DNA of 64,000 nt from Streptomyces sp. DHE7-1 (GCA_016432725.1 JACJDG010000003.1:2976001-3040000), one strand, 5' to 3'. Shown: positions 37,498 through 48,632, numbered from the stretch's first letter. Made by a program: numbers and translations. The notes: generated by a model not told the origin, from the letters alone.

Positions 37498-38904
37498 TCA
37501 GAAGAGCTTGCCCGGATTGAGGATGCCGAGCGGGTCGAAGACGCCCTTCACCGCGCGCTGCATCTCCACGCCGACCGGCCCGATCTCCCGCGCCAGCCAC
37601 TCCTTCTTGAGCACCCCCACACCGTGCTCGCCGGTGATGGTGCCGCCGAGTTCCAGGCCGAGCGCCATGATCTCGTCGAAGGACTCCCGGGCCCGCCGGG
37701 ACTCGTCGACGTCCTGGGCGTCGAAGCAGACGGTGGGGTGGGTGTTCCCGTCGCCGGCGTGCGCGCAGACGCCGATGGTGAGGCCGTACTTCGCGGCGAT
37801 CCGCTCGACGCCCTCCAGCATCGCGCCGAGCTTCGAACGGGGCACGCACACGTCGTCGATCATCGTCGTGCCCTTGACCGCCTCCAGCGCGGTCAGCGAG
37901 AGCCGCCGGGCCTGCAGCAGGAGTTCGGACTCGGCGGCGTCCTCGGCGGGGACCACCTGGGTGGCGCCGGCCGCCTCGCACAGCGCGCCGAGGGCGGCGA
38001 GATCGGCGGCGGGGTCCGGGGTGTCGAAGGCGGCCAGCAGCAGCGCCTCGGTGGTCTCCGGCAGACCCATGTGGGCGAGGTCGTTGACCGCCTTGACGGT
38101 CGTACGGTCCATCAGTTCGAGGAGGGACGGCACGTGCCCGCCCTCCATGATCCGGCAGACGGCGTCGCAGGCGGCCGCCGACGAGGCGAACTCGGCGGCC
38201 AGCACGAGCTGCTGGGGCGGCTTCGGCTTCAGCGCCAGCACGGCCCGTACGACGATGCCGAGGGAGCCCTCCGAGCCCACGAAGAGGCGGGTCAGGTCGT
38301 AGCCCGCCACGCCCTTGGCGGTACGCCGGCCGGTGGACATCAGGCGGCCGTCGGCGAGGACGACGTCCAGGCCGAGCACGTACTCGGCCGTCACCCCGTA
38401 CTTCACGCAGCACAGGCCGCCGGACGCCGTGCCGATGTTGCCCCCGATGGTGCACGTCTCCCAGCTGGACGGGTCCGGCGGGTAGTACAGGCCGTACTTG
38501 TCCACCTCGCGGGAGAGCGCCGCGTTGACGACGCCCGGTTCGACGACGGCGATCCGGTCGACCGGGCTGACCTCCAGGATGCGGTCCATCCGGGTCAGGG
38601 ACAGCACGATGGAGCCGTCGGTGGCGTTGGCGCCGCCGGACAGGCCCGTGCGGGCACCCTGCGGGACGACCGGGACGCGCAGCTCGGTCGCGGTCCGCAT
38701 GACGTGCTGCACCTGCTCGACGGTGCGCGGCAGCACGACCACCGCCGGGGCGCCGGACGGGCAGAAGCTCGCCATGTCGTTGGCGTAGGAGGCCGTGACG
38801 TCGGGATCGGTCAGGACCGCCTCGGGCGGCAGGCCGGCCAGGAGCCGGTCGGTGAGGTTGCTCGTCACTTCGTCGCGGGGCGCTTCGATACGGCTCACGA
38901 TCAC
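37498..38904 (-). CDS. FAD-linked oxidase, GlcD/D-lactate dehydrogenase type
   Basis: A 468-residue VAO-family flavoprotein. The FAD domain shows VPQGARTGLSGGA and TIGGNIGTASGG, and the C-terminal FAD-oxidase domain HAGDGNTHP and GEHGVGVLKK. These enzymes oxidise 2-hydroxy acids such as glycolate or D-lactate to keto acids. There are no glcE/glcF partners adjacent, so a stand-alone D-2-hydroxyacid dehydrogenase is likely. The start at GTG 38904 is assumed; GTG 38898 is possible. It is convergent with ssgG. Confidence 0.88.
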   Translation of the reverse strand: MIVSRIEAPRDEVTSNLTDRLLAGLPPEAVLTDPDVTASYANDMASFCPSGAPAVVVLPRTVEQVQHVMRTATELRVPVVPQGARTGLSGGANATDGSIVLSLTRMDRILEVSPVDRIAVVEPGVVNAALSREVDKYGLYYPPDPSSWETCTIGGNIGTASGGLCCVKYGVTAEYVLGLDVVLADGRLMSTGRRTAKGVAGYDLTRLFVGSEGSLGIVVRAVLALKPKPPQQLVLAAEFASSAAACDAVCRIMEGGHVPSLLELMDRTTVKAVNDLAHMGLPETTEALLLAAFDTPDPAADLAALGALCEAAGATQVVPAEDAAESELLLQARRLSLTALEAVKGTTMIDDVCVPRSKLGAMLEGVERIAAKYGLTIGVCAHAGDGNTHPTVCFDAQDVDESRRARESFDEIMALGLELGGTITGEHGVGVLKKEWLAREIGPVGVEMQRAVKGVFDPLGILNPGKLF

Positions 38905-38996
38905 AGCGTGACACTCGGGGCCATCGGTGTGAACCCCGTCCGTGCCGTCCTTGGGCCACCCGGATGTGCCCGCCGCGCTGCCGCACAGTGAGCGGT

Positions 38997-40488
38997 ATGG
39001 AGATCCGACCGTACGGCAGCTCCGCCCCCGGTACGTCCCTGGTGGCCGAGCCGCCCCCGCCGCGCCGAACCCGGCGTCTGCTGCGCCGCCTGCTGGTCAC
39101 CGTGCTGGCCGGCTCCGCCGCGGCGGGCGGGGCGCTGGTGCTGCTGCCGCCGCGGCCCGCGCACCACCGGGCGGCACCGCCCGCCGCGGGCCCGCGGGCG
39201 CAGGCGCCGGCGCTGACGGCCGCCGCAGTCACCTCCGGGGTCCCGGCCGCGCTGCCGGACCTGGCGACGTTCATCGGGCGGCAGGAGGGCGCGGTGCGGG
39301 CCCGGCCCGGGACGCGCGGGCGTGGGCGGTCCTGGGGGCCGCGTACGTGCAGCAGGGGCGGAACGCCGACGGCGCGGCGGACTTCCCGAAGGCGGACCGG
39401 GCGCTGCGGACCTCGCTGGAGGTGGCCGGCACCCGGCCGGCCGAGCGGGCGGCGGCGCTGGGCGGCCTGGCCGCGCTGGCCAACGCGCGGCGGGACTTCC
39501 CGGCGGGGAAGCGGTACGGCGAGCAGGCCCTGAAGCTGACCCCGAAGCTCTGGTCGGCGTATCCGCCGCTGATCGACGCCTACACCGGGCTCGGCGACTA
39601 CAAGGCGGCCCGGGGCGCGCTGGACAAGCTGCTGGGCCTGCGCACCGCGGCCGCCGACCGGCCGGCGGTGATGGCGCGGGCCTCGGCCGTCTACCGCGAC
39701 CGCGGCTGGCGCGAGGACTCCGTGGCCCAGCTCACCGACGCGGCGGCCGCCGCCCGCACCCCCGCCGAACAGGCCGCGTACCTGACCGGGGTGGGGCAGC
39801 TCGCCTGGGAGCGGGGCGACCGGGAGGACGCGCTGCGGCACTTCGAAGCGGCCGTACGGCTGGAGCCGGGACGGCGGGCGGCGCTGTCCGGCAAGGGCCG
39901 GGCACTGGCCGCGCTGGGCCGTACCGACGAGGCGGTGGCCGCGTACCGGGCGGCCCTGGCCCGGCAGCCGGACGCGCGGGACGCGCTGGAACTGGGCGAG
40001 CTGTACGAGTCGCTGGGCCGGTACGAGGACGCCGAGCAGAGTTACGCCCTGCTGCGCGAGCGGGTCCGGCGGTCGGTGGCGGCCGGGGTCGACGAGGAGT
40101 TGCTGATCGGGCAGTTCGAGGCGGACCACGCGGACCCGGGGGACGCGGTGGAGCGGCTGCGGGAGGAGTGGCGGCGCCAGCCGGGGATCGAGGTGGCCGA
40201 CGCGCTCGGCTGGGCGCTGCACCGGGCCGGCGAGGACACGGAGGCGCTGAAGTACGCCTCGGCCGCGACGGACAAGGCGAAGGGCGGCGGCGTGATCAGT
40301 GCCCCCTACGCGTACCACCGGGGCATGATCGAACGCGAGCTGGGGCTGGACGGGCCGGCCCGGCGGCACCTCGGGGAGGCGCTGCGGATCAACCCGTACT
40401 TCTCGCCGCTCGGGCCGAGGCGGCGGGAGAGGCCCTGCGGGGGCTCGGGGAGGTTCCCGACGAGCCCCCGCCGGACGACATGTCCTGA
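38997..40488 (+). CDS. Membrane-anchored TPR protein (frameshifted)
   Basis: About 497 residues after restoring two bases. A short cytoplasmic N-terminus and one membrane helix (RRLLVTVLAGSAAAGGALVL) are followed by a helical TPR array (for example LAWERGDREDALRHFEAAVR and ALAALGRTDEAVAAYRAALA). The frame breaks near 39306-39311 and at 40412-40414; the corrected C-terminus ends PPPDDMS. The protein probably scaffolds other proteins outside the membrane; the partners are unknown. Confidence 0.75.
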
Positions 40489-40497
40489 GGGACGCCG

Positions 40498-41706
<1,209 letters not shown>

Positions 41707-41766
41707 TCAGCTCAATGGCCGCCTTGGCGGGCTTTCTGTACAGGATGACCATCCCCGGGAGGTGCT

Positions 41767-42237
41767 GTGGCGATCGATCGCCTGGACGGCCGGATCATCG
41801 TGCTGCTGGCGCGGGAGCCGCGCATCGGCGTGCTGGAGATGTCCCGGCGGCTCGGGGTCGCCCGGGGGACGGTGCAGGCGCGTCTGGACCGGCTTCAGTC
41901 GAATGGAGTCATCCGCGGCTTCGGTCCCCAGGTGGACCCGGCGGCCCTCGGCTACCCCGTCACCGCGTTCGCCACGCTGCAGATCCGGCAGGGTCAAGGG
42001 GCCGACGTCCGGGCGCACTTGGCGACCGTGCCGGAGGTGCTGGAGCTGCTGACCACCACCGGCAGCGGGGACATGCTGTGCCGGCTCGTGGCCCGGTCCA
42101 ACGCCGATCTCCAGCGGGTGATCGACCGGGTCGTCGGTTTTGATGGCATTGTCCGGGCCTCCACGGCGATCGTCATGGAGAACCCCGTTCCGCTGCGGAT
42201 CATCCCGCTGGTGGAGCAGGCCGCCGACGGCGAGTGA
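41767..42237 (+). CDS. Lrp/AsnC family transcriptional regulator
   Basis: A 156-residue regulator: an N-terminal HTH (LDGRIIVLLAREPRIGVLEM, then RRLGVARGTVQARLDRL) and a C-terminal RAM ligand-binding domain. GGGAGG precedes the GTG. Its divergent orientation to hpd suggests that it controls tyrosine catabolism in response to an aromatic amino acid or pathway intermediate. It does not appear to be part of the transporter operon 60 bases downstream, though read-through is possible. Confidence 0.9.
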   Translation: MAIDRLDGRIIVLLAREPRIGVLEMSRRLGVARGTVQARLDRLQSNGVIRGFGPQVDPAALGYPVTAFATLQIRQGQGADVRAHLATVPEVLELLTTTGSGDMLCRLVARSNADLQRVIDRVVGFDGIVRASTAIVMENPVPLRIIPLVEQAADGE

Positions 42238-42300
42238 GCCGGGGCGAGCGCGTGCGGTCCGGACGGCCGGGAAGGGTCCGACGAACCGGGGTGAGCGCGC

Positions 42301-42948
42301 GTGAGCTTCTGGGAGTACCTGGGCAGCCGGCACCAGCAACTGCTCGCGGACGGCTATCAGCACGCCAGCGCGGTCTTCCAGTGCATGGTCGTGGCGACCG
42401 TCCTGGGCGTGCTGATCGGGGTCGCCACCTACCACTCCGACTGGGCGGGGAACCTGGCCACCACGACCACGGCGACCTTCCTGACCATCCCCTCGCTCGC
42501 GATGATCGGCCTGCTCATCCCGATCGTGGGCCTCGGGGTGGCACCCACGGTGATCGCGCTGACCCTGTACGGGCTGCTGCCGATCGTGCGGAACTCCATC
42601 GTGGGCCTGCGGGGGGTCGATCCGGCGCTGGTGGACGCGGCCCGCGGGATCGGCATGTCGCGTACGGCGCGGCTGCTGCGGGTCGAGCTGCCGCTGGCCT
42701 GGCCGCCCATCCTGACCGGCATCCGGGTGGCCACGCAGATGCTGATGGGCATCGCGGCCATCGCCGCCTACGCCTCCGGCCCCGGCCTGGGCAACGAGAT
42801 CTTCCGCGGGCTGGCCTCGCTGGGCAGCAAGAACGCCCTGAACCAGGTGCTCGCCGGCACGATCGGCATCGTCATCCTCGCCCTGCTGTTCGACGCCGCG
42901 TACGTGCTGCTCGGCCGGCTGACCATTCCCAGGGGGATCCGTGGCTGA
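42301..42948 (+). CDS. Osmoprotectant ABC importer permease (OpuCB-like)
   Basis: A 215-residue permease with five or six membrane helices and the inner-membrane EAA-like loop ARGIGMSRTARLLRVELPLA. It resembles one of the two permeases of OpuB/OpuC/ProU-type importers for glycine betaine, choline or proline. It overlaps the ATPase gene by eight bases. The start GTG lies after a GGGGTGAG stretch. This is the first gene of a four-gene operon. Confidence 0.9.
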   Translation: MSFWEYLGSRHQQLLADGYQHASAVFQCMVVATVLGVLIGVATYHSDWAGNLATTTTATFLTIPSLAMIGLLIPIVGLGVAPTVIALTLYGLLPIVRNSIVGLRGVDPALVDAARGIGMSRTARLLRVELPLAWPPILTGIRVATQMLMGIAAIAAYASGPGLGNEIFRGLASLGSKNALNQVLAGTIGIVILALLFDAAYVLLGRLTIPRGIRG

Positions 42949-44182
42949 GACGACCTCCACCCACGGCGCCACGATCGAGCTGGAGAACCTGACCAAGCTC
43001 TACCCGGGCAACCCGCAGCCGGCCGTGGACAACGTCACGATGGAGATCCGGGCCGGCGAGACGGTGATCTTCGTCGGGCCGTCGGGCTGCGGCAAGTCCA
43101 CGACGCTGAAGATGATCAACCGGCTGATCGAGCCGACCGGCGGGCGCATCCGCATCGACGGCGAGGACGTCACCCGCATCGACCCGGTGCGGCTGCGCCG
43201 CAAGGTCGGCTACGCCATCCAGTCCTCGGGTCTGTTCCCGCACATGACGGTGGCGCAGAACATCGCCCTGGTGCCGCGGATGGTCGGCTGGCCGAAGGGC
43301 CGGGTGCGCGACCGGGTCGAGGAGATGCTGGACCTCGTCGGACTGGACCCGGGCGAGTTCCACGACCGCTATCCGCGCCAGCTCTCCGGCGGCCAGCAGC
43401 AGCGCGTCGGCGTGGCCCGGGCCCTGGCCGCCGATCCCCCGGTGCTGCTGATGGACGAGCCGTTCGGCGCGGTCGACCCGATCACCCGTGACCACCTCCA
43501 GGACGAGCTGATCCGGCTCCAGCGCGAGCTGCACAAGACGATCGTCTTCGTCACCCACGACTTCGACGAGGCGATCAAGCTGGGCGACCGGATCGCCGTG
43601 CTGCGCGAGCACTCGCACATCGCCCAGTTCGACACCCCGGAGGCCATCCTGACCAACCCGGCCGACGACTTCGTCTCCGGTTTCGTAGGCGCGGGCGCGG
43701 CCCTGAAGCGGCTCAACCTGACCCGGGTCCGGGACGTGGAGATGCGGGAGTACCCGACGGTGACCGTGGACACCCCGCTGCAGGAGATCTTCGGGTTGCT
43801 GCGCGGCGGCGGCACCAACGAGATCCTGCTGCTCGACAAGCGGCGCCGCCCCTACAAGTGGCTGCGGCGCGGCGACCTGATGCGGGCCCGCGGTTCGCTG
43901 GCCCGCGCGGGCACGCTGGTGCACGACACGGTGACCCGGGACGCGACCCTGCGGGACGCCCTGGAGGCGGTGCTCACGGACAACGCCGGCCGGGTGGCCG
44001 TGACCGGGCGGCGCGGGGCCTACATCGGCGTCGTGGACATGGAGACGCTGATGAACTCCGTGCACGAACTGCTGGAGGCCGACCGGCTGGAGGCCATGGA
44101 GGCGCAGGCCGAGCTGGAGGAGGCCCGCAGCCAGCAGACCCATTCCGAGCAGGAGGGGCACGGAGGGGAGACGAAGGCGTGA
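42941..44182 (+). CDS. Osmoprotectant ABC importer ATPase with CBS domains (OpuCA-like)
   Basis: A 413-residue ATP-binding subunit. Walker A is GPSGCGKST, the signature LSGGQQQR, Walker B VLLMDEPFGAVD and the switch VTHDFDEA. The C-terminal part (from about residue 260) carries a tandem CBS region, the sensor that links transport to ionic strength or cyclic dinucleotides in OpuC-type systems. It overlaps its neighbours by 8 and 4 bases, indicating tight coupling. Confidence 0.93.
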   Translation: MAETTSTHGATIELENLTKLYPGNPQPAVDNVTMEIRAGETVIFVGPSGCGKSTTLKMINRLIEPTGGRIRIDGEDVTRIDPVRLRRKVGYAIQSSGLFPHMTVAQNIALVPRMVGWPKGRVRDRVEEMLDLVGLDPGEFHDRYPRQLSGGQQQRVGVARALAADPPVLLMDEPFGAVDPITRDHLQDELIRLQRELHKTIVFVTHDFDEAIKLGDRIAVLREHSHIAQFDTPEAILTNPADDFVSGFVGAGAALKRLNLTRVRDVEMREYPTVTVDTPLQEIFGLLRGGGTNEILLLDKRRRPYKWLRRGDLMRARGSLARAGTLVHDTVTRDATLRDALEAVLTDNAGRVAVTGRRGAYIGVVDMETLMNSVHELLEADRLEAMEAQAELEEARSQQTHSEQEGHGGETKA

Positions 44183-45027
44183 GCACCGAGCAGCGGCCCG
44201 GGGGCGAGCCGGAGGCCGACGGCCCGCCCTTCCCCGACGAGGACGGGGCGGAGCAGGAGGCCCCGCCGCCCCGGCGGCGCCCGCCCGGGCGCCGGCTGAC
44301 CTGGCAGCAGCTGACCGTCCTGCCCACGTTCCTGGTCCTGCTGCTGCTGGCGACCTGGCTGTGGTTCCGCCAGGCGGACCTCGACACGATCTCGCGGAAC
44401 GCGCTCTCGGGCGGCCAGGTCTCCAAGGCACTGTGGCAGCACGTGCAGCTGACGGTGATCTCGACGTTCTTCGTGCTGATCATCGCGATCCCGCTGGGCA
44501 TCCTGCTCACCCGCGGGGCCATGCGGAAGGCGACCCCGCTCGCGATGACGATCGCCAACATGGGCCAGGCGACCCCGGCGATCGGCCTGCTGGCGCTGCT
44601 GGTGATCGCGCTGGGGACGGGTACGAGGGCGGCCCTGATCGGCATCATCGTCTACGCCGTGCTGCCGGTCCTCGCCAACACCATCGCCGGCCTGAAGGCC
44701 AACGACCCCACGCTGCTGGAGGCGGCCCGCGGCATCGGCATGTCCCCGCTCGGGGTCCTCACCCGGATCGAGCTGCCCCTCGCCGTCCCGCTGATCCTCG
44801 CGGGCGTCCGTACGGCGCTGGTCCTCAACGTCGGTACGGCGACCCTGGCGACCTTCGGCGGGGGCGGCGGGCTCGGTGTGCTGATCACCACCGGCATCAC
44901 CACCCAGCGCATGCCGGTGCTGGTGCTCGGCGCCCTCCTCACCATCGCCCTCGCCCTGCTGGTCGACTGGCTGGCGCTGCTGGCGGAGGTCATGCTCCGG
45001 CCGCGCGGTCTGGAGGCGGGAGCATGA
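44179..45027 (+). CDS. Osmoprotectant ABC importer permease (OpuCD-like)
   Basis: About 282 residues. A Pro/Glu-rich cytoplasmic N-terminus of some 45 residues precedes the membrane domain with the conserved loop ARGIGMSPLGVLTRIELPLA. This is the partner of the first permease. GTG 44179 overlaps the ATPase stop and has GGAGGGGA about nine bases upstream. The extended acidic N-terminus is unusual for the family. Confidence 0.9.
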   Translation: MSTEQRPGGEPEADGPPFPDEDGAEQEAPPPRRRPPGRRLTWQQLTVLPTFLVLLLLATWLWFRQADLDTISRNALSGGQVSKALWQHVQLTVISTFFVLIIAIPLGILLTRGAMRKATPLAMTIANMGQATPAIGLLALLVIALGTGTRAALIGIIVYAVLPVLANTIAGLKANDPTLLEAARGIGMSPLGVLTRIELPLAVPLILAGVRTALVLNVGTATLATFGGGGGLGVLITTGITTQRMPVLVLGALLTIALALLVDWLALLAEVMLRPRGLEAGA

Positions 45028-45983
45028 GGCGCCGGGTGCCGCTGCTGCTGGCCGCGCTGCTCGTCGTGCCGTCCGGCTGCGGTCTGACCAGCGGGTCCCC
45101 GATGGTCGACGACGTCCGACCGGGGTCCATCGGGGCGGGCGAGCCGCTGAAGGGCGCCCATCTCACCGTCACCTCCAAGGAGTTCACCGAGCAGCTCATC
45201 CTCGGCGCGATCATGGGGATCGCCTTCCAGGCCGCCGGCGCGGACGTCCTGGACCGGACCGGCATCCAGGGCTCCATCGGATCGCGGGAGGCGGTCAAGA
45301 ACGGGGACGCGGACGCGCAGTACGAGTACACGGGCACCGGCTGGATCACCTACCTGGGCAACAGCCGGCCCATCCCCGACCCGCGCAAGCAGTGGGAGGC
45401 GGTGCGGGCGGCGGACCTGAGGAACGGGCTGACGTGGCTGGAGCCGTCGAGGCTCGACAACACCTACGCGCTCGCCATGAACCAGGCCAACTTCAAGAAG
45501 TACGGCACCCGGACGCTGTCCGAGGTGGCCGAGCTGTCCAAGCGGGACCCGGGGGCCGTCACCCTGTGCGTGGAGAGCGAGTTCGCCAACCGCGCGGACG
45601 GGCTGCCCGGCATGGAGAAGGCGTACGGGATGAGCGTGCCGGCGAAGAACGTCACGCAGATGGACACCGGGATCATCTACACCCAGGTGGCGAAGGGGGC
45701 GTGCACCTACGGGGAGGTGTTCACCACCGACGGGCGCATCAAGTCGATGAACCTGGCGGTCATGGCGGACGACAAGAAGTTCTTCCCCAACTACAACGCG
45801 ACGCCGGTGGTCAACAGCCGGGTGCTGGAGAAGTGGCCGGCCATCGCGAAGGTCATCGAACCGGTCAACGCCAGGCTGGACAACTCGGTGGCGCAGACGC
45901 TGAACGCACGCGTCGACGTCGATGGTCAGGATCCGCACCAGGTGGCACTGGACTGGATGAAGGCGGAGGGGTTCGTGAAGTAG
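45024..45983 (+). CDS. Osmoprotectant-binding lipoprotein (OpuCC-like)
   Basis: A 319-residue substrate-binding protein with signal peptide and lipobox PSGC. The mature start LTVTSKEFTEQLILGAIMGI is characteristic of the OpuAC/ProX betaine/choline family, as are YEYTGTGWITYLG and TQMDTGIIYTQVAKGACTYG. It captures the osmolyte outside the membrane. It overlaps the permease gene by four bases (ATGA). Confidence 0.93.
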   Translation: MRRRVPLLLAALLVVPSGCGLTSGSPMVDDVRPGSIGAGEPLKGAHLTVTSKEFTEQLILGAIMGIAFQAAGADVLDRTGIQGSIGSREAVKNGDADAQYEYTGTGWITYLGNSRPIPDPRKQWEAVRAADLRNGLTWLEPSRLDNTYALAMNQANFKKYGTRTLSEVAELSKRDPGAVTLCVESEFANRADGLPGMEKAYGMSVPAKNVTQMDTGIIYTQVAKGACTYGEVFTTDGRIKSMNLAVMADDKKFFPNYNATPVVNSRVLEKWPAIAKVIEPVNARLDNSVAQTLNARVDVDGQDPHQVALDWMKAEGFVK

Positions 45984-46015
45984 GGGTTCCGCCGGCCCGG
46001 TCACCCCGGACCGGC

Positions 46016-46077
46016 GTACAAAGAACTCGATGCAAAAGAGGTGTTGCAAAGATAGCTTTGCATCGCTACCTTTGTAC
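46016..46077. promoter_or_regulatory. Nested palindromic operator and promoter of the ArsR-like regulator
   Basis: Three nested inverted repeats: GTACAAAG/CTTTGTAC (46016-46023, 46070-46077), CGATGCAAA/TTTGCATCG (46028-46036, 46057-46065) and TGCAAAG-ATAG-CTTTGCA (46045-46062). Within them lies a promoter TTGCAA-N17-TACCTT (46044-46049, 46067-46072), seven bases before the ATG (leaderless). The region is AT-rich. It is the likely autoregulatory site of the following gene. Confidence 0.75.
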
Positions 46078-46079
46078 GC

Positions 46080-46664
46080 ATGACGGAGCACGAGGAACGC
46101 GCGCAACGCCGGCTGGACGCCCGCTCCCTGCGGGGACTGGCACACCCGCTGCGGATGCAGATGCTGGACAACCTGCGCCAACGCGGCCCCGCCACCGCTT
46201 CCCAACTGGCCGGGAGACTCGGCGAGTCCAGCGGGGCGACCAGCTACCACCTGCGCCAGCTCGCCGCCCACGGCTTCGTCGAGGACGCCCCCGGGCACGG
46301 CAAGGGGCGGGAACGCTGGTGGCAGGCGGTGGACCAGGGACTGGTCTTCGACAGCGCCGACTTCGAGGGCGCCGGACCGCAAGTACGCGGGCTGGCCGAG
46401 GCGTTCCTGCACGAGATGGCCGGAACCCACGCCCGTGAGCTGTCCACCTGGCTCAGCACCCGCGACCAGTGGTCGGCGGACTGGTCCCAGGGCTCCGACA
46501 TGAGCGACGCGACGCTACGGCTCACGCCCGGCCTGGCCGCCGAGCTGGTCGAGCGGATGCACGCCCTGATCGACGAGTACCGCGGCCGGGCGACCGGCAC
46601 GGACACGCCCGGCTCCGAGCAGGTGCGCATCCACACGCACCTGTTCCCCGTCGAATCCGACTGA
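46080..46664 (+). CDS. ArsR-like winged-helix regulator
   Basis: A 194-residue protein. The N-terminal HTH (RSLRGLAHPLRMQMLDNLRQ, then ESSGATSYHLRQLAAHGFVE) is of the ArsR/HTH_20 type; the C-terminal half is a helical region with no metal-binding cysteines, so a non-metal ligand is likely. The gene is preceded by the nested palindromes at 46016-46077, consistent with autorepression. A tiny ORF follows 31 bases later and could be a regulated partner; no transporter gene is adjacent. Confidence 0.85.
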   Translation: MTEHEERAQRRLDARSLRGLAHPLRMQMLDNLRQRGPATASQLAGRLGESSGATSYHLRQLAAHGFVEDAPGHGKGRERWWQAVDQGLVFDSADFEGAGPQVRGLAEAFLHEMAGTHARELSTWLSTRDQWSADWSQGSDMSDATLRLTPGLAAELVERMHALIDEYRGRATGTDTPGSEQVRIHTHLFPVESD

Positions 46665-46695
46665 GACGAACCGATACGAACCGAGAGGCCCCGCC

Positions 46696-46878
46696 ATGCA
46701 GCTCACCATCCGGCTCGCCCAGCACCACGCCACCGACCTGCGCGCGGCCGCCGCCGCACACCACCTCACCGCCGAGGCCAAGCCCCCGGTCGAACTGCGC
46801 ACCCGCGTCGGCTGGACGCTGGTCGAGCTCGGCCTGCGGCTCGCCGCCGCCCCCAGGCCGGTCCCGGCCGCCTGCTAG
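46696..46878 (+). CDS. Possible 60-residue protein
   Basis: A short ORF (MQLTIRLAQHHATDLRAAAA, ending PVPAAC) with GAGAGG about seven bases upstream, following the ArsR-like gene. It is His/Ala/Leu-rich and helical. Its stop overlaps the end of the convergent Lon-domain gene by four bases. No family is recognised and it may not be translated. Confidence 0.45.
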   Translation: MQLTIRLAQHHATDLRAAAAAHHLTAEAKPPVELRTRVGWTLVELGLRLAAAPRPVPAAC

Positions 46879-47666
46879 CAGCTCGGGACCCCGCCCTTGC
46901 CCTTCTCCAGGGCCACCAGGGAGTTCACCGCGCCCTGGAGCGTGGTCACCGGGACCAGCCGCAGCCCCTCGGGCAGCTCCGACTTGGCGTCGGAGCACTC
47001 CGCCTTCGGCACCAGGAAGACGGTCGCCCCGTCCCGCCGGGCGGCCTGGGTCTTCAGGGCCACCCCGCCCACCGCACCGACCTTGCCGGCCGCGTCGATC
47101 GTGCCGGTACCGGCGATGGTGCGCCCGCCCGTCAGATCGCCGCCGTGGCCGTCGCCGTCCAGGGTGTCGATGATCCCCAGGGTGAACAGCAGCCCCGCGC
47201 TGGGCCCGCCCACATCGGCGAGCTTCAGCCGGACCTTGACCTTGTCGGGGCTCAGGTCCAGGTACTTCAGCGCCGCCTGGGTCGCCGCGTCCTGGGACTG
47301 CCGCATCTGCTTGGCGTTGTACTTCTCGATCTCCTTGACGCTGTTCCCGCTCGGGTACACCGCGTCCCGGGGCATCACGGCCCGGTCGGTGCGGAACCAG
47401 TTGCCGAGCACGTCCGCGAGCGACACCCGGGTGTCCGGGCCGGTCGCCTCGATGGTCGTCATCCGCAACTGCCCGCCGGTGTCCCGGGCCGGTGCCCCCG
47501 AGACGGTGATCACCTGTGCGTTCCGGTTCTTGCCGAGCACGTCCGCCGTCATCCCGGGCTGCGCCACCGAGAACGGCAGCGGCGCGAACACCGCCGTGGC
47601 GATCAGGGCCACGACGGGCAGGGCGCAGACGGCGACGGCCTGGGGACGCGTGAGACGTGAGAGCAC
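46875..47666 (-). CDS. Membrane-anchored Lon-type (S16) peptidase domain protein
   Basis: A 263-residue protein. One N-terminal membrane helix (AVAVCALPVVALIATAVF) leads to an extracellular region with a C-terminal Lon protease domain: catalytic serine in GGPSAGL and lysine in GGVALKTQAA, with GTGTIDAAGKVGAVGG. It resembles YlbL/S16-like proteins but is short and lacks a clear PDZ domain. The start GTG has no strong ribosome-binding site. Substrates are unknown. Confidence 0.85.
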   Translation of the reverse strand: MLSRLTRPQAVAVCALPVVALIATAVFAPLPFSVAQPGMTADVLGKNRNAQVITVSGAPARDTGGQLRMTTIEATGPDTRVSLADVLGNWFRTDRAVMPRDAVYPSGNSVKEIEKYNAKQMRQSQDAATQAALKYLDLSPDKVKVRLKLADVGGPSAGLLFTLGIIDTLDGDGHGGDLTGGRTIAGTGTIDAAGKVGAVGGVALKTQAARRDGATVFLVPKAECSDAKSELPEGLRLVPVTTLQGAVNSLVALEKGKGGVPSC

Positions 47667-47708
47667 GCAATCAATCTACGTGACCCCTCGGTGGCGGCCC
47701 ACCGCAGC

Positions 47709-48349
47709 TCAGCGCAGCGCCTCCGCGACCTCCCGGCCGCGTCCATCACCCGCGGCCCCACCCGCTCCGGCACGGAGTCCGCCAGCATCACCACGCCCAC
47801 GCTGCCCTCGACCCCCGTCACCCCGACGAGGGGCGCCGCGGCCCCGCAGGCACCGGCCTCCAGCTCCCCGTGGGTCAGGGTGTATCCGGGGTCGGCCTGC
47901 GGCGACAGCCGGGCGGAGAGAATCGCCCGGCCCGCGGCCCCGCGGTCCAGCGGATGCCGGAAACCGGCCCGGTAGGCCACGTGGTAGTCCGTCCAGGTCG
48001 GCTCGACCACCGCGACGGCCAGCGCCTCGGTCCCGTCGACCAGGGTCAGATGCGCCGTCGCCCCGATGTCCTCGGCGAGCGACCGCAGCGCGGGCAGCGC
48101 CGCCTCCCGCACCAGCGGATGCACCTGCCGGCCGAGCCGCAGCACCCCGAGCCCGACCCTGGCACGCCCGCCCAGATCACGCCGTACGAGCGCGTGCTGC
48201 TCCAGCGTGGCCAGCAGGCGGTACACCACGGTCCGGTTGACGCCCAGTTTGTTGGAAAGCTCGGTCACGGTCAGCCCGTGGTCGGTGTCGGCCAGCAGTT
48301 TGAGGACACGCAGTCCCCGGTCGAGCGTCTGGGAGGTCTCCGCGGTCAC
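47709..48349 (-). CDS. IclR family transcriptional regulator (frameshifted at the 3' end)
   Basis: About 213 residues after restoring one base. The N-terminal HTH (SQTLDRGLRVLKLLADTDHG, ELSNKLGVNRTVVYRLLATL) and the C-terminal ligand domain (RAILSAR, GYTLTHGELEAGACG) are those of IclR proteins. The break at CCC 47732-47734 comes only nine codons before the corrected end (...EVAEALR). GTG 48349 has AAGGAG eight bases upstream. The effector and targets are unknown. Confidence 0.83.
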
Positions 48350-48632
48350 GACGCCCACTCCTTCGGCGGTGAGGTCGGCGGACACCGGAGCGACGGATGC
48401 GACACCGAGTCCCGACGGCGACGCGCTTCAGAGGCCGCCGATCGGCAGGACGCCCGGCGGCTCCGGGCCATGTCGCTTCACGGCTGCGCTCCGCGGCGGC
48501 GCTGCCACGGGGCGTGTGCGTAGCCGGACAGTAGCGAAGCCGGTTCGCTGAGCGGAAGCCTCCGTCCAGAATCCGGTCACGGCCGGATCCGGACTGCCTG
48601 AATTCGTCCGCATACGCACGTACCCCAGGCTT

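Noticed and set aside
38997..40488. Frameshifted genes as true pseudogenes
   Set aside because: The uniform one-base G/C-run deletions across many conserved genes, each repaired to an exact codon count, are better explained by sequencing error than by decay.
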